Shown here in pieces: positions 42,606 through 51,876 of a DNA stretch of 64,000 nucleotides. How positions within the stretch are numbered: position 1 is the stretch's first letter; every line of letters starts with the position of its first letter. The notes under the pieces are model-generated. The model saw only the letters and a list, made by a program, of their open reading frames with translations, ran no database searches and was not told where the DNA came from. The DNA is from Segniliparus rugosus ATCC BAA-974 (GTDB lineage Bacteria > Actinomycetota > Actinomycetes > Mycobacteriales > Mycobacteriaceae): NCBI RefSeq assembly GCF_000185725.2, contig NZ_KI391954.1:1212185-1276184 (forward strand). The letters run 5' to 3'. The position numbers and the translations under genes are program-made.

Positions 42606-43493
42606 GTGAGCAGTCCAGTCGCAGCGCAGACGGCGTCTTCGGCGTGGTTCTGCGAGGATTTCGACCTCGACAGATACTTCGAACGGATCGGCTACACCGG
42701 GAGCGCGGAGCCGACCTTCCAGACGTTGCGCGAGCTTCAATTGGCCGATTCCACGAGCATCCCGTGGGAGAACATCGAGATGTTCTTGGGCCGCCCCGCC
42801 GTGCTGGAGCCCCCCGCGATCCTGGACAAGATCACCGTCGGCCGCCGGGGGCTGACTTGCGAGGAGCACACCACGTTGTTCGCCGCCGCGCTCGCCGCGC
42901 TCGGGTTCCACGTGGAATGCCGCTCGGCGAGGGTGCGGATGGGGGCGGAGAAAATCACCGGGCTGTCGCACGCGGTGGTTTGGGCGCAGGTCGACGGGAC
43001 GGCGTACTGGTGCGACGTTGGCTTCGGGACCGGCCCGCTCGAACCGGTGCGGCTCGCGGACGGAGCGCGCGGCAGGGCGGGCGTGTGGGAGCACGCGGTG
43101 CGCTGGGAGCGCGGCGAGTGGGTGCTCGCCGGCAAGACCGCCGAGGGCTGGATCGATTTCAGCAGCTTCGCCGACGTGCCGCGTTATCCGGTGGACAACC
43201 TCTACACGAACCATTTCTTGTCGACGCATCCCCGCTCGCCGTTCCGCAAAACTCCGCGCGCGTCCCGGATGGACGAGTCGCATGCCGTGTTGCTCCAAGG
43301 CGGCGAACTGGTCGTCTCCACTGCGGACGAGGTGCTGAGCAGGACAGAGGTGTCGGCTGAGGACACCCTTCCCGTCCTGGCGGAGGAGTTCGGCGTGCAC
43401 CTCTGCGAGCAGGACCAGGCACTGGTCGTGGCGCGCATCCGCGATATGCGCGACACGCCCCGCTTCGACACTCCCGAAGCGGTCCTCGGCTAA
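42606..43493 (+). CDS. arylamine N-acetyltransferase
   Basis: A 295-residue enzyme that transfers acetyl from acetyl-CoA to arylamines and hydrazines; in mycobacteria NAT acetylates isoniazid. The Cys-His-Asp triad is recognisable: Cys in VGRRGLTCEEHTTLF (the usual RGG-x-C motif is changed to RRG-LTC), His in TGLSHAVVWAQV, Asp in YWCDVGFGTG. SIPWENIEMFLG at the N-terminus is also typical. The altered motif around the cysteine may change the substrate pocket. The GTG at 42606 is 6 nt after TATGCT, indicating leaderless translation. Confidence 0.87.
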   Translation: MSSPVAAQTASSAWFCEDFDLDRYFERIGYTGSAEPTFQTLRELQLADSTSIPWENIEMFLGRPAVLEPPAILDKITVGRRGLTCEEHTTLFAAALAALGFHVECRSARVRMGAEKITGLSHAVVWAQVDGTAYWCDVGFGTGPLEPVRLADGARGRAGVWEHAVRWERGEWVLAGKTAEGWIDFSSFADVPRYPVDNLYTNHFLSTHPRSPFRKTPRASRMDESHAVLLQGGELVVSTADEVLSRTEVSAEDTLPVLAEEFGVHLCEQDQALVVARIRDMRDTPRFDTPEAVLG

Positions 43494-43503
43494 CCGACTC
43501 GCT

Positions 43504-44937
43504 CTAGTTCGTGGCGGCTTTCGGCGCGGCGGCCTCGGCGGCGGGCGCGGCGCTGTTCTCCTCGGCCCCTCGAGCGGCGGCTTCCGCCTGCTCGCGCAGG
43601 ATGGCGTTGCGTTCCAAGAGCGCGATGCGCGCCTGGATCTGCTGGTGGGTGATGGTGAGCTGGGCCCTGCCTGGCGTGATGAAGGCCCCGAGCCAGGAGA
43701 AGATCGTGGTCACCCGGTTCTTGAACCCGACAAGGTAGTACAGGTGGATGAAGAGCCACAGCACCCAGGCGATGAAGCCGGAGAACTCGAACTTCCAGAC
43801 CTTCGCGACGGCGGAGAAGCGGGAGATGGTGGACATCGAGCCCTTGTCCAGGTACTTGAACGGCTTGCGGGGCTCGCCCTTGAAGTCGCCCTTGATCATC
43901 TTGGCCGCGTGCTTGCCGCCCTGGATCGCGCCCTGGGCCATGCCGGGGACTCCGGGGACCGAGGCCATGTCGCCGACGACGAAGATGTCCGGGTGGCCGG
44001 GGACGGAGAGGTCCTTGTCCACGACGACCCGGCCCGCGCGGTCGAGCTCGACTCCCGTCTGCGCGGCGAGCTGCTTGCCGAGCGGGCTCGCGGCCACACC
44101 GGCGGACCACACTTTGCACTTCGTCGCGATGGTGTGCAGGGCGCCCGCTTTGTCCTTGTAGGTGACGCCGTCCTGGTCCACGTCGACCACGATCGCGTCG
44201 AGCCGGACCTCCACGCCGATCTTCTCCAAGTGCTTCTGCGCCTTCTCGCCGAGCTTCTTGCCCATCGGGGGGAGCACGGCGGGCGCGCCGTCGAGGAGGA
44301 TGATGCGGGCCTGGCGCGCGTCGATGTTCTTGAACGCCCCCTTGAAGGTGCGGTGGGCGAGCTCGGCGATCTGGCCCGCGACCTCCACGCCGGTCGGACC
44401 GGCTCCGACCACGACGAAGGTGAGCGCCCGCTCCTGCTCGACGGGGTCGTTGGTCGCCTCGGCCAGCTCGAACGCGCCGACGATGCGGCCGCGCAGCTCG
44501 AGCGCGTCGTCGATGGTCTTCATGCCGGGGGCGAACTCGGAGAAGTGGTCGTTGCCGAAGTAGGACTGGTCCGCCCCCGCAGCGATGACGAGCGTGTCGT
44601 ACGGGGTGGTGACGACTGTCGCCGGACGGCGGCGCGACCCTGCGATCCGGGAGACCACCGTCTTGGACGCGGTGTCGATCTGCTCCACGTCGCCGAGGAG
44701 CACCTTGGCGTTCTTCTGCTTGGCGAGGATAAGCCGGGTCGGCGGGGCGATCTCGCCCTCGGACAGGATGCCGGTCGCCACTTGGTAGAGCAGCGGCTGG
44801 AACAGGTGGTGCGTGGTCTTGGCGATGAGAGTGATCTGGACCGGCGCCTTCTCGAGGGACTGCACGACGTTGATCCCTCCGAAGCCGGATCCGATCACCA
44901 CCACACGGTGGGGCGTCTGTTGTGCGTCCTGGCTCAT
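43504..44937 (-). CDS. ndh: type II NADH:quinone oxidoreductase (NDH-2)
   Basis: A 477-residue peripheral membrane flavoprotein that passes electrons from NADH to menaquinone without pumping protons. FAD loop VVVIGSGFGGINVVQSLEK, NADH loop FVVVGAGPTGVEVAGQIAEL, quinone-site segment HLFQPLLYQVATGILS, and a second FAD contact in DIFVVGDMASVPGVPG. The C-terminal part has membrane-binding helices (GFIAWVLWLFIHLYYLVGF) and an Ala/Glu-rich tail. GGAGG stands 8 nt before the ATG. It corresponds to Rv1854c, which also follows the urease genes. Confidence 0.96.
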   Translation of the reverse strand: MSQDAQQTPHRVVVIGSGFGGINVVQSLEKAPVQITLIAKTTHHLFQPLLYQVATGILSEGEIAPPTRLILAKQKNAKVLLGDVEQIDTASKTVVSRIAGSRRRPATVVTTPYDTLVIAAGADQSYFGNDHFSEFAPGMKTIDDALELRGRIVGAFELAEATNDPVEQERALTFVVVGAGPTGVEVAGQIAELAHRTFKGAFKNIDARQARIILLDGAPAVLPPMGKKLGEKAQKHLEKIGVEVRLDAIVVDVDQDGVTYKDKAGALHTIATKCKVWSAGVAASPLGKQLAAQTGVELDRAGRVVVDKDLSVPGHPDIFVVGDMASVPGVPGMAQGAIQGGKHAAKMIKGDFKGEPRKPFKYLDKGSMSTISRFSAVAKVWKFEFSGFIAWVLWLFIHLYYLVGFKNRVTTIFSWLGAFITPGRAQLTITHQQIQARIALLERNAILREQAEAAARGAEENSAAPAAEAAAPKAATN

Positions 44938-45084
44938 GCGGTTCGCCTCCTGTCTGGTCCGCTTTTTCCCCTCCTGCTTACCACAAGAGGGGGACGAACG
45001 CCCGTTAGGAACCCCTCATCACGAGGGCCGTGGGCGCTCCGACGTGCGCGCGCGGGAGAGAGTCTGCTTGATCACAGGCTCCGC

Positions 45085-45417
45085 TCATCCGCCGAGCGAA
45101 ACCAAGATCCGGCCGTTCTCCGCCCACGCGCTGTGCACGGCGAGCCTGCCGACCCCTTCGCTGGTGCACAGCCCGCTCGCGAGGCTGAAGGCGTACTGGT
45201 GCAAGGGGCAGACGACGACGCCGAGGTCCACTTGTCCGTCCGCGATCGGCCCTGCTTTGTGCGGGCACGTCGCGGACGTGGCCCGCAGCTCGCCGTTGTC
45301 GAGCAGGAACACCGCGATCTGCGCGCCGTCCACCACGTACGCGCGGCCCTCGCCAGGGGTGAGGTCGGCGACAGCCCCGATGTCGTAGACCTCCTCGACC
45401 CGAAGGGGTTTAGCCAT
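45085..45417 (-). CDS. nirD: nitrite reductase small subunit NirD
   Basis: A 110-residue Rieske-type subunit of NADH-dependent nitrite reductase. The iron-sulfur ligands are in TSATCPHKAGPIADG (C-x-H) and VVCPLHQYAFSLASG (C-x-x-H), so a [2Fe-2S] cluster should bind. Ends with LAVHSAWAENGRILVSL. The ATG at 45417 lies inside the 3' end of nirB (8-nt overlap), giving tight coupling. Together NirBD reduces nitrite to ammonia in nitrogen assimilation. Confidence 0.94.
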   Translation of the reverse strand: MAKPLRVEEVYDIGAVADLTPGEGRAYVVDGAQIAVFLLDNGELRATSATCPHKAGPIADGQVDLGVVVCPLHQYAFSLASGLCTSEGVGRLAVHSAWAENGRILVSLGG

Positions 45418-47931
45418 GCTCGCCTCCTGAGCGGATCGGGACCAGCGGCAGCGGCACGAGCGGCAGCGCCGGTTGGAATTGCGCGGGGGATTTGGGCTCG
45501 GCGCGCTCCAGCCAGGGATCGCGGTAGCCGTCCACCGAGTGCTGCATCCGCTCCTCGAGCCCGTCGCAGATGCCGTCGGCATCCTCGATCAGCAGGCGCT
45601 TGAGTTCGTCAATGCCCACCCTCGGCACCCAGGCGTAGGTGCGTTCGAGCCATTTCGCGTCCTCGCGGTAGTGCTGGATGAACCGGCTCGCGACGGTCAG
45701 CACCTCCTCGGGGGAGTCGACGGTGGCGAGGAGGTCGCCCTTGCGGATGTGCGCCCCTGCCGCTCCGCCGACGTAGATCTCCCACCTGCCGTCGCCGACC
45801 GCGACGACGCCGAAGTCCTTGCACAGCGCCTCCGAGCAGTTCCGGGGCATCCGGCGACGGCGAGTTTGAGCTTGGCCGGCGTCTCAAGGCCTTGGAAGCG
45901 CTCCTCGATCTTGATCCCCAGGCCGGTGGAGTCGTCAAGGCCGTAGCGGCAGAAGTCGCGCCCGACGCAAGTCTTCACCGTGCGGAAGCTCTTGCCGTAC
46001 GCGTATCCGGAGGGCATGCCCAGATCGCCCCAGACCTTCGGCAGATCCTCTTTCTTGATGCCGAGCAGGTCGATCCGCTGCCCGCCGGTCACCTTCACCA
46101 TGGGGACGTTGTACTTGTCCGCGACGTCCGCGATCTTGCGCAGCTGGTCGGGCGTGGTCACCCCGCCCTTCATCTGCGGCACCACCGAGAACGTGCCGTC
46201 CTTTTGGATGTTGGCGTGCACCCGGTCGTTGATGAACAGGGCTCCGCGCTCGTCCACCCAGTCCGGGCCCCAGACGACCCGCAGCAGCGAGGCCAGCGCC
46301 ATTTTCGCCGTCGCGTCGCCGCCGTTCGGCGCGAGCTCGGCGAAGACCTGCGAGACCGCCCGCAGGCCTCGGGCCTTGACCTCGGCGATGAGCTGCGCCT
46401 TGGTCAGCGGGATGCAGGGCACGTAGTAGTCGGCGGCGGGGTCGGCGGTCAACGCGCCGCCCGCCGCGCACGCGACGATGTCGGCGACCAGCCCCTTGCA
46501 GGAGCCGCAGCCCTTCCCCGCGCGGGTCTTGGCGACCACTTCGGAGAGCGAGGTCGCGCCCGCTTCCACGCAGGCGACGATCTGCCCCTTGCTGACGCCG
46601 TTGCAGTTGCAGACCTGCGCGTCGTCGGCGAGCTCCGCCGCACCGGTCGCCTGGGAGGGCGTGCCCATGTCGAAGAGCATGCTGATCCGCTCCTCGGGCA
46701 GAGGCACCTTGTCGTCGAACGCCTGGGAGAGGAAGCCCACCTTGCTGACGTCGCCGAGCAGCATGGCTCCGATGAGCTTCCCGTCGCGGACCACGACGGA
46801 CTTGTACGTTCCGCTTTTGGGCTCGTAGAACTGGACGAACTCGTCGTCCGGGCGCTCGGGGCCCTTCACGCCCATGGCCGCGACGTCCACCCCGGCGACT
46901 TTGAGCTTCGTGGTCAGCCGGGAGCCGTGGTACGCGGCCTTCGGGTCGGCCCCGGTGAGGTGGTCGGCCAGGACTGTCGCCTGCTCCCACACCGGCGCGA
47001 CGAGGCCGAAGGTCTCGCCCCGGTGCTGGCAGCATTCGCCGATGGCGTAGATCGAGCCCTCGTCCTCGCAGCGCAGCTGGTCGTCCACGACGATCCCGCG
47101 CTCGACGACCAGCCCGGCCGAACGGGCGAGCTCGGTGTTCGGGCGGATGCCCGCGGCGACCACCACCATGTCGGCGGGAATGGTCTCGCCGTCGTGGAAC
47201 TGCACGCCGACGACCTCGCCCCGCTCGTCGCGCACCACCGCGGTGGTCCGCGCAGAGGTGCGCACCTCGATGCCGAGGCTCTCGATGCGGGCGCGTAGGA
47301 TCCGCCCGCCGCGCTCGTCGAGCTGCTGGTTCATCAGGTGGCCGGGGGAGTGCACGACGGTCACGTCCAGCCCCTGGGTCTTCAGGCCGTACGCCGCCTC
47401 CAGGCCCAACAGGCCCCCGCCCACCACGACCGCGGTGGTGTGGTCGCGGGAGGTGGCGAGGTCGATCATGCCGGTGGTGTCTTTGATCGTGCGGAAGCCG
47501 AAGACGTTGCGCCCGAGCCGTCCGTCCGCCTCGCGCAGTCCGTCCATGTTCGGGAAATAGGTGTTGCTTCCGGTCGCGATGACGAGTACGTCGTAGGGGA
47601 TCTCGCGCTCGGACTCGCAGGTGACCGTTTTGGCGAAGCGGTCGATCTTGACCGCCCGGTCTCCGGCGTAGAGGCGCACGCCGTGCTCGCGGTACCAGCT
47701 CATCGGGTTGAGGAAGAAGTCCTCGCTCTCCAAGGTGGCTTCGCCGGAGAGGACGTGCGAGAGCATGATGCGGTTGTAGTTCCCGTGCGGCTCGTCTCCG
47801 ATCATGGTGACGTTGAAGAGCTTCCCCTTGCCCCTGGCGATGATCTCCTCGACCGCGCGGGCTCCGGCCATGCCGTTGCCGACGACGACGAGCTTGCGCC
47901 GGGGGTCTTCGGTGTTCTCCTGCTCGGGCAT
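45410..47931 (-). pseudogene. nirB: nitrite reductase large subunit NirB with a one-base frameshift
   Basis: NirB, about 840 residues when joined. Order: FAD/NAD oxidoreductase domain (KLVVVGNGMAGARAVEEI), BFD-like [2Fe-2S] domain (VCNCNGVSKGQIVACVEAG and GCGSCKGLV), ferredoxin-like half, siroheme/[4Fe-4S] domain (KTCVGRDFCRYGLDDS, then VAGCPRNCSEA). The frame breaks at 45845-45848: the minus strand reads TGCCCCGG where one more C would keep GCPRNCSEA in frame. Read as given, the protein runs on for about 45 unrelated residues and ends at 45697, losing the last cluster cysteine and the C-terminus. The second part (45850-45410) is intact. Cause: a sequencing error in a short homopolymer, or a real mutation. 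Confidence 0.9.
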
Positions 47932-47933
47932 GC

Positions 47934-48281
47934 TCAGATCTCCATCAGGCCGAAGTCGACGACGACCTCGCCCGTCGTGCCCGAGGGAGCGGCGACCACG
48001 AGTTCGAGCGTGGAGTCCGGGTCCACGTCCTCCACGACCCGCAGCGGGATGTTCACCCCCGAGCGCGCTCCCATCGGGAAGTGGCGCATCGGGGCCCCGT
48101 CGCGCCAGAGCGAGACCACGACGAGCTCGTCGGAGGAGTTGCCGCCCCGGAAATAGAGGGGCTGGGCGGTGGTCCCTTGGGGCACGACGTAGACCAAGGC
48201 CGGATCGATCAGGGACGGCTTCGCAAGGCCCTCGCCGCTGAATTGGAAGACGCCTTGGAGGAATTTCGGGGTGCTCGCCAT
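47934..48281 (-). CDS. small conserved protein upstream of nirB
   Basis: A 115-residue soluble protein predicted to be beta-rich: FLQGVFQFSGEGLAKPSLI, YVVPQGTTAQPLYFRGGNSS, ELVVVSLWRDGAPMRHFPMG and TTGEVVVDFGLMEI. It ends 2 nt before the nirB start, so it belongs to the nirBD operon. I recall similar small proteins next to nirB in other actinobacteria, sometimes labelled molybdopterin oxidoreductase, but no cofactor motif is visible and I do not assign a function. The start at 48281 removes twelve non-conserved-looking upstream residues. Confidence 0.65.
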   Translation of the reverse strand: MASTPKFLQGVFQFSGEGLAKPSLIDPALVYVVPQGTTAQPLYFRGGNSSDELVVVSLWRDGAPMRHFPMGARSGVNIPLRVVEDVDPDSTLELVVAAPSGTTGEVVVDFGLMEI

Positions 48282-48520
48282 GCTTTCGAGGGTTGTCCTC
48301 GGCGGTGACGCGACCACTACACCCGTGTTATCGAGTCATCAACAAGACCTCAGCGCCTCGCGCGGGGAGTTGTGCGGGGCGGAATCTGTCGCGCGCGGGA
48401 TGCTGCGCGAGGTCCGGGCAAAGCCTGGGCGCTGCGCGCGGCGGCTGTGTGCAATAATGGGCGCAGTTTCGAGAGCCAGAGCGACACGCCTGGTCAAAGA
48501 GGGTGAAGGAGCTTGATCGT

Positions 48521-49162
48521 ATGACCGGACCATACGGCCCGCCGAGCCCGTACGGCGCCCAAGGCGGCAGTCCTTACGGCCCGCCGCAGCAGCCGTCGCC
48601 CTATGGCGGAAGCCCGTATGGCGGCCAGCCGCAGCAGCCGTCCCCGTACGGGGCCCCGCAACAGCAGCCCCCCTCGCCCTATGGCGGCCCGCCCCAGCAG
48701 CCGCCCCCGTATGGGGCCCCGCAACAGCAGCCCCCCTCGCCCTATGGCGGCCCGCCCCAGCAGCCGCTCCCGTACGGGCAGCCCGCCGCGCCGATCGGAT
48801 ACGGGGCCCCGCCGCAGCAGGGCAACGCGGCGCTGAAAGGCGTCCTCATCGGACTCGGCGTGTTCGTGCTCGTCGCGGTGCTCGGGTTCGCCGGATTCTG
48901 GATCTTCGGCAGGCAGAAGGTGCTCGACACCGCGCAAGCGGCCAAAGACGTCAAAGGGGTGCTCACGGCGGCGGCTCCGAACGGGTACGGCGAAACCAAC
49001 ATCACCGATGTGAAATGCCCGGACCAAGGCGGCGACATCAAGGTGGAGAAGGACGCCTCCTTCACGTGCTCCCTGAAAAAGGACGGCAAGGAGACCACCG
49101 TGAAAGCCAAGTTCACCAACGAGGACGGCGACTACCAGGTGGGTCCGGCGGATCAGCCGTAG
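48521..49162 (+). CDS. Pro/Tyr/Gly-rich membrane-anchored DUF4333 protein
   Basis: A 213-residue protein. Residues 1 to about 105 are a low-complexity PYG/PQQ region including a 21-residue unit repeated twice. A single membrane helix follows ([20 protein letters not shown]), then an extracytoplasmic DUF4333 domain with two cysteines ([20 protein letters not shown] and [18 protein letters not shown]). GAAGGAG stands 9 nt before the ATG at 48521. The function of DUF4333 is unknown. The stop overlaps the 3' end of the opposing exonuclease gene by 10 bp. Confidence 0.82.
   Translation: MTGPYGPPSPYGAQGGSPYGPPQQPSPYGGSPYGGQPQQPSPYGAPQQQPPSPYGGPPQQPPPYGAPQQQPPSPYGGPPQQPLPYGQPAAPIGYGAPPQQGNAALKGVLIGLGVFVLVAVLGFAGFWIFGRQKVLDTAQAAKDVKGVLTAAAPNGYGETNITDVKCPDQGGDIKVEKDASFTCSLKKDGKETTVKAKFTNEDGDYQVGPADQP
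48650..48775 (+). repeat. 63-bp tandem repeat encoding 21-residue Pro-rich units
   Basis: Two nearly identical 63-bp units, 48650-48712 and 48713-48775, lie inside the DUF4333 gene and encode [18 protein letters not shown] plus three more residues twice. Shorter imperfect PYG-type units precede them. Confidence 0.9.
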
Positions 49163-50139
49163 AGCGCGGCGAACAGCCGTCGCGCCGACGCGCCCGCGCC
49201 GAACGCTTCGGCGAGCGCTGCGAGCCGCGCCTCGTCTGCGGGCCCCGTCGCGATCGCGTCGTCGCGGTCGAGTTCGACGGGAGCGTCCTCGCGGGTGACG
49301 ACCACCCGCACCGCGCGGCCGATATAGTCTTCCGCCGCGACGAGCGCGCTCTCCACACGGGCGGAGGCCACTCGCGCGGAGGACACTTCGCCCCGTTTGG
49401 CGGCTTCGAGGGCCGGGGCGAGGCCGCCGAACGCGCTGATCAGCTTCGCGGCGGTTTTCTCCCCGATCCCCGCCACGCCGGGAAGCCCGTCCGACGGGTC
49501 TCCGCGCAGCACCGCGAGTTCCGCGTACGCCGCCCCGGCCCGCTCGAGCGGCAGGCTGTAGCGGTCGGCCACCTCGGCAGGTCCGAACAGCTCTGACTTC
49601 GCCACCCCGCGCCCGAGGTAGCGAACCTGGACGGGAACCGGCGCGTCGGCGGCCAGTTGGAGCAGGTCTCGGTCGCCGGTGACCACCACGACGCCAGCCT
49701 CCCGGCGATTGAGGGAAGACGCTGAGCGGCGCTCGCGCGCGGCGAGCGTCGCGATGACGTCGTCGGCTTCAAAACCCTCCGCGCCCGCTGTGGCGACCCC
49801 CGCCGCGTCGAGCAGCGCGAGGATCATCTCGACCTGCGGGCCCAGCGATTCGGGCTCCGCTTCGCCGGGCCCGGCTCCTGGCGCGTCCGGATCCCCGCCG
49901 GGGGCGACGCGGTGCGCCTTGTACTCGGGCAGGAGCTCCACGCGGAACCTTGGCCGCCAATCGAGGTCGAGGCAGACGGCGAGCCGGTTCGGGCGGTCGC
50001 GCTCGACCAGCGCGGCGAGCATGTCGCAAAAGCCCCGGACCGCGTTCACGGGCCGCCCGTCCGGCGCGGTGATCGATTCGGGCAGGGCGTAGAACGCGCG
50101 GAACCATAATCCAGCGCCGTCGACAAGCATGAGGGTCAC
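49153..50139 (-). CDS. 5'-3' exonuclease / flap endonuclease-like protein
   Basis: A 328-residue stand-alone homologue of the N-terminal nuclease domain of DNA polymerase I. Metal-binding acidic residues lie in [51 protein letters not shown] and [15 protein letters not shown]. The helix-hairpin-helix is [20 protein letters not shown]. It processes 5' flaps in replication or repair. An Arg-rich upstream extension is not family-like, so GTG at 50139 is used (ATG 50130 is an alternative). M. tuberculosis has a similar stand-alone protein (Rv2090). Confidence 0.88.
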   Translation of the reverse strand: MTLMLVDGAGLWFRAFYALPESITAPDGRPVNAVRGFCDMLAALVERDRPNRLAVCLDLDWRPRFRVELLPEYKAHRVAPGGDPDAPGAGPGEAEPESLGPQVEMILALLDAAGVATAGAEGFEADDVIATLAARERRSASSLNRREAGVVVVTGDRDLLQLAADAPVPVQVRYLGRGVAKSELFGPAEVADRYSLPLERAGAAYAELAVLRGDPSDGLPGVAGIGEKTAAKLISAFGGLAPALEAAKRGEVSSARVASARVESALVAAEDYIGRAVRVVVTREDAPVELDRDDAIATGPADEARLAALAEAFGAGASARRLFAALYG

Positions 50140-50283
50140 CTCGTTAGTGTGGCATAGCGCCGGTGGCTGGGGCGGCGATCTGCGGCGTTGTCGGCTCCTC
50201 GCGTGCCTGCTTCGTGAACTCCGCTCTTCCTCATCCGCCGGAGAAGCCGGATCGGTCATCGCGGTCTGGCAGACTTGGACATC

Positions 50284-51876
50284 GTGCCCACCTCATCTGA
50301 CACCACCGTCTTCTATGGCGGGCGGATCCACAGTCCGACCGCCCCGGAGGCGACGGCCATGGCCGTCCAGAACGGCCAGGCGGTCTGGTTCGGAGCCGAC
50401 CGGGCCGCGAAGGAGCTGTTCCCGGACGCGGACCTCGTCCCGCTCGACGGGGCGTTCGTCGCGCCGGGATTCGTGGACGCGCACGTCCATCTGACCGACG
50501 CCGGTCTGGGCCTCGCCGCCCGAGCGCTCGGCGAGGCGAGGTCGCGGGCCGAGGCGCTGCGCGTCTACGCCGCCCCGCGCCGGGGCGGGGAGCTGGTGTG
50601 GCTCGGCACATGGGACGAGTCCAGATGGGACGAGCCCGAGCCGCCGACGACCGACGAGCTCGACGCGCTGGCCCCCGGAGCCATGGTGTACAGCCCGAGG
50701 GTGGACGTGCATTCCGCGGCGGCCTCGACCGCGCTGCGCGCCTCGGTCCCTGGGCTCGCCGAGGCCAAGGGCTACCACCCCCAAGCCCCGCTGACCGGGG
50801 AGGCGCATCATCTGGTGCGCGCGGCGGCCAGGGCGCGGCTTTCGGCGCAGCAGCGCGCGGCGGCGCAGCGCGCGGCGCTGGACCACGTGCTCTCCCGAGG
50901 CGTTGTCGAGGTCCACGAGTGCGCGGGCCCGGAGATCTCCAGCAAAGAAGACCTGGCCCTGCTCCTCGGGGCCGAGCACACCGTGGCGCGGGTCGGCTAC
51001 TGGGGCGAGGCCGTCGAAAGCCCGCAGCGGGCCCGCGAACTGCTCGCCGAGACCGGCGCGCGCGGCCTTGCGGGGGATCTGTTCATCGACGGGTCGATCG
51101 GGTCGAGCACCGCGTGGCTGCACGAGCCCTTCCTCTCGACCGGGGCCTGCGGCAACGCGTATCTGAGCCCGGAGGCGGTGGCGGCGCACGTGCGGGCTAC
51201 CACCGAGGCGGGCGTGCCCGCAGGCTTCCACGCGATCGGGGACGCGGCGATCACCGAGCTGGTCGGCGCGTTCGGGGCCGCCGCAGCCGAGTTCGGCGGA
51301 CCGGCCGTCGCCAGGTGCGGGCACCGTCTGGAGCATATGGAGATGACGACGGCGGAGCAGGCCGGGCTGCTCGGGCAGTGGGGCGTGGCCGCGAGCATGC
51401 AGCCGCTCTTCGACGCGCTGTGGGGCGGGCCGGGCGGCATGTACGAGCAACGCCTCGGCGCTCGGCGGGGGAGCCGGTTGAACGATTTCGCGCAGTTCGC
51501 GGCGGCCGGGGTCGTCCTTGCCTTCGGCTCGGACGCGCCGGTCACCGAGGTGGACCCGTGGGCGTGGGTCGCGGCGGCGGCGAACCACCACCGGCCCGAG
51601 TCGCGGATCTCGGCGCGGGCCGCGTTCCTCGCGGCCACCAGAGGCGGGCGCCGGGCGGCGGGCAGCAAGGACCAGTTCGCCGGGACGCTCGTGCCGGGGG
51701 CGAGGGCGACCTTCGCCGTGTGGGAGGTCGAGCGGTACGCCGAATCCGCGCCCGGCAGGGCGAACAGCTGGTCCACCGACCGGCGCACCCACCAGGCACC
51801 CCTGCCCGACCTCGCGGCGGTGGCTCCGAGGTGCAGGATGGTCGTCGTGGACGGGGAGATCGCGTATGCGGGGTAA
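50284..51876 (+). CDS. amidohydrolase family 3 protein (YtcJ-like)
   Basis: A 530-residue metal-dependent hydrolase. The first metal pair is in [17 protein letters not shown] (H-x-H), an H-x-x-G-D segment lies in [12 protein letters not shown], another conserved region is [11 protein letters not shown], and the late aspartate is in [15 protein letters not shown]. Members hydrolyse amide or carbamate bonds of small molecules; the substrate is unknown. The start is taken as GTG 50284; a TTG at 50275 is possible. Its 3' end overlaps the lnt start by 11 bp, so it heads an amidohydrolase-lnt-ppm1 unit. Confidence 0.83.
   Translation: MPTSSDTTVFYGGRIHSPTAPEATAMAVQNGQAVWFGADRAAKELFPDADLVPLDGAFVAPGFVDAHVHLTDAGLGLAARALGEARSRAEALRVYAAPRRGGELVWLGTWDESRWDEPEPPTTDELDALAPGAMVYSPRVDVHSAAASTALRASVPGLAEAKGYHPQAPLTGEAHHLVRAAARARLSAQQRAAAQRAALDHVLSRGVVEVHECAGPEISSKEDLALLLGAEHTVARVGYWGEAVESPQRARELLAETGARGLAGDLFIDGSIGSSTAWLHEPFLSTGACGNAYLSPEAVAAHVRATTEAGVPAGFHAIGDAAITELVGAFGAAAAEFGGPAVARCGHRLEHMEMTTAEQAGLLGQWGVAASMQPLFDALWGGPGGMYEQRLGARRGSRLNDFAQFAAAGVVLAFGSDAPVTEVDPWAWVAAAANHHRPESRISARAAFLAATRGGRRAAGSKDQFAGTLVPGARATFAVWEVERYAESAPGRANSWSTDRRTHQAPLPDLAAVAPRCRMVVVDGEIAYAG

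Noticed and set aside
45697..45850. Programmed frameshift in nirB
   Set aside because: There is no slippery heptamer with a downstream pseudoknot that I can recognise, and NirB is not known to use recoding; an error or mutation is simpler.
48282..48520. GlnR-type nitrogen box upstream of the nirB operon
   Set aside because: A GTGAC element is present but no properly spaced partner half-site, so I do not annotate it.
48540..48790. Repeat array that could be mistaken for CRISPR
   Set aside because: The units are contiguous, in frame and encode a Pro-rich protein; there are no unique spacers.
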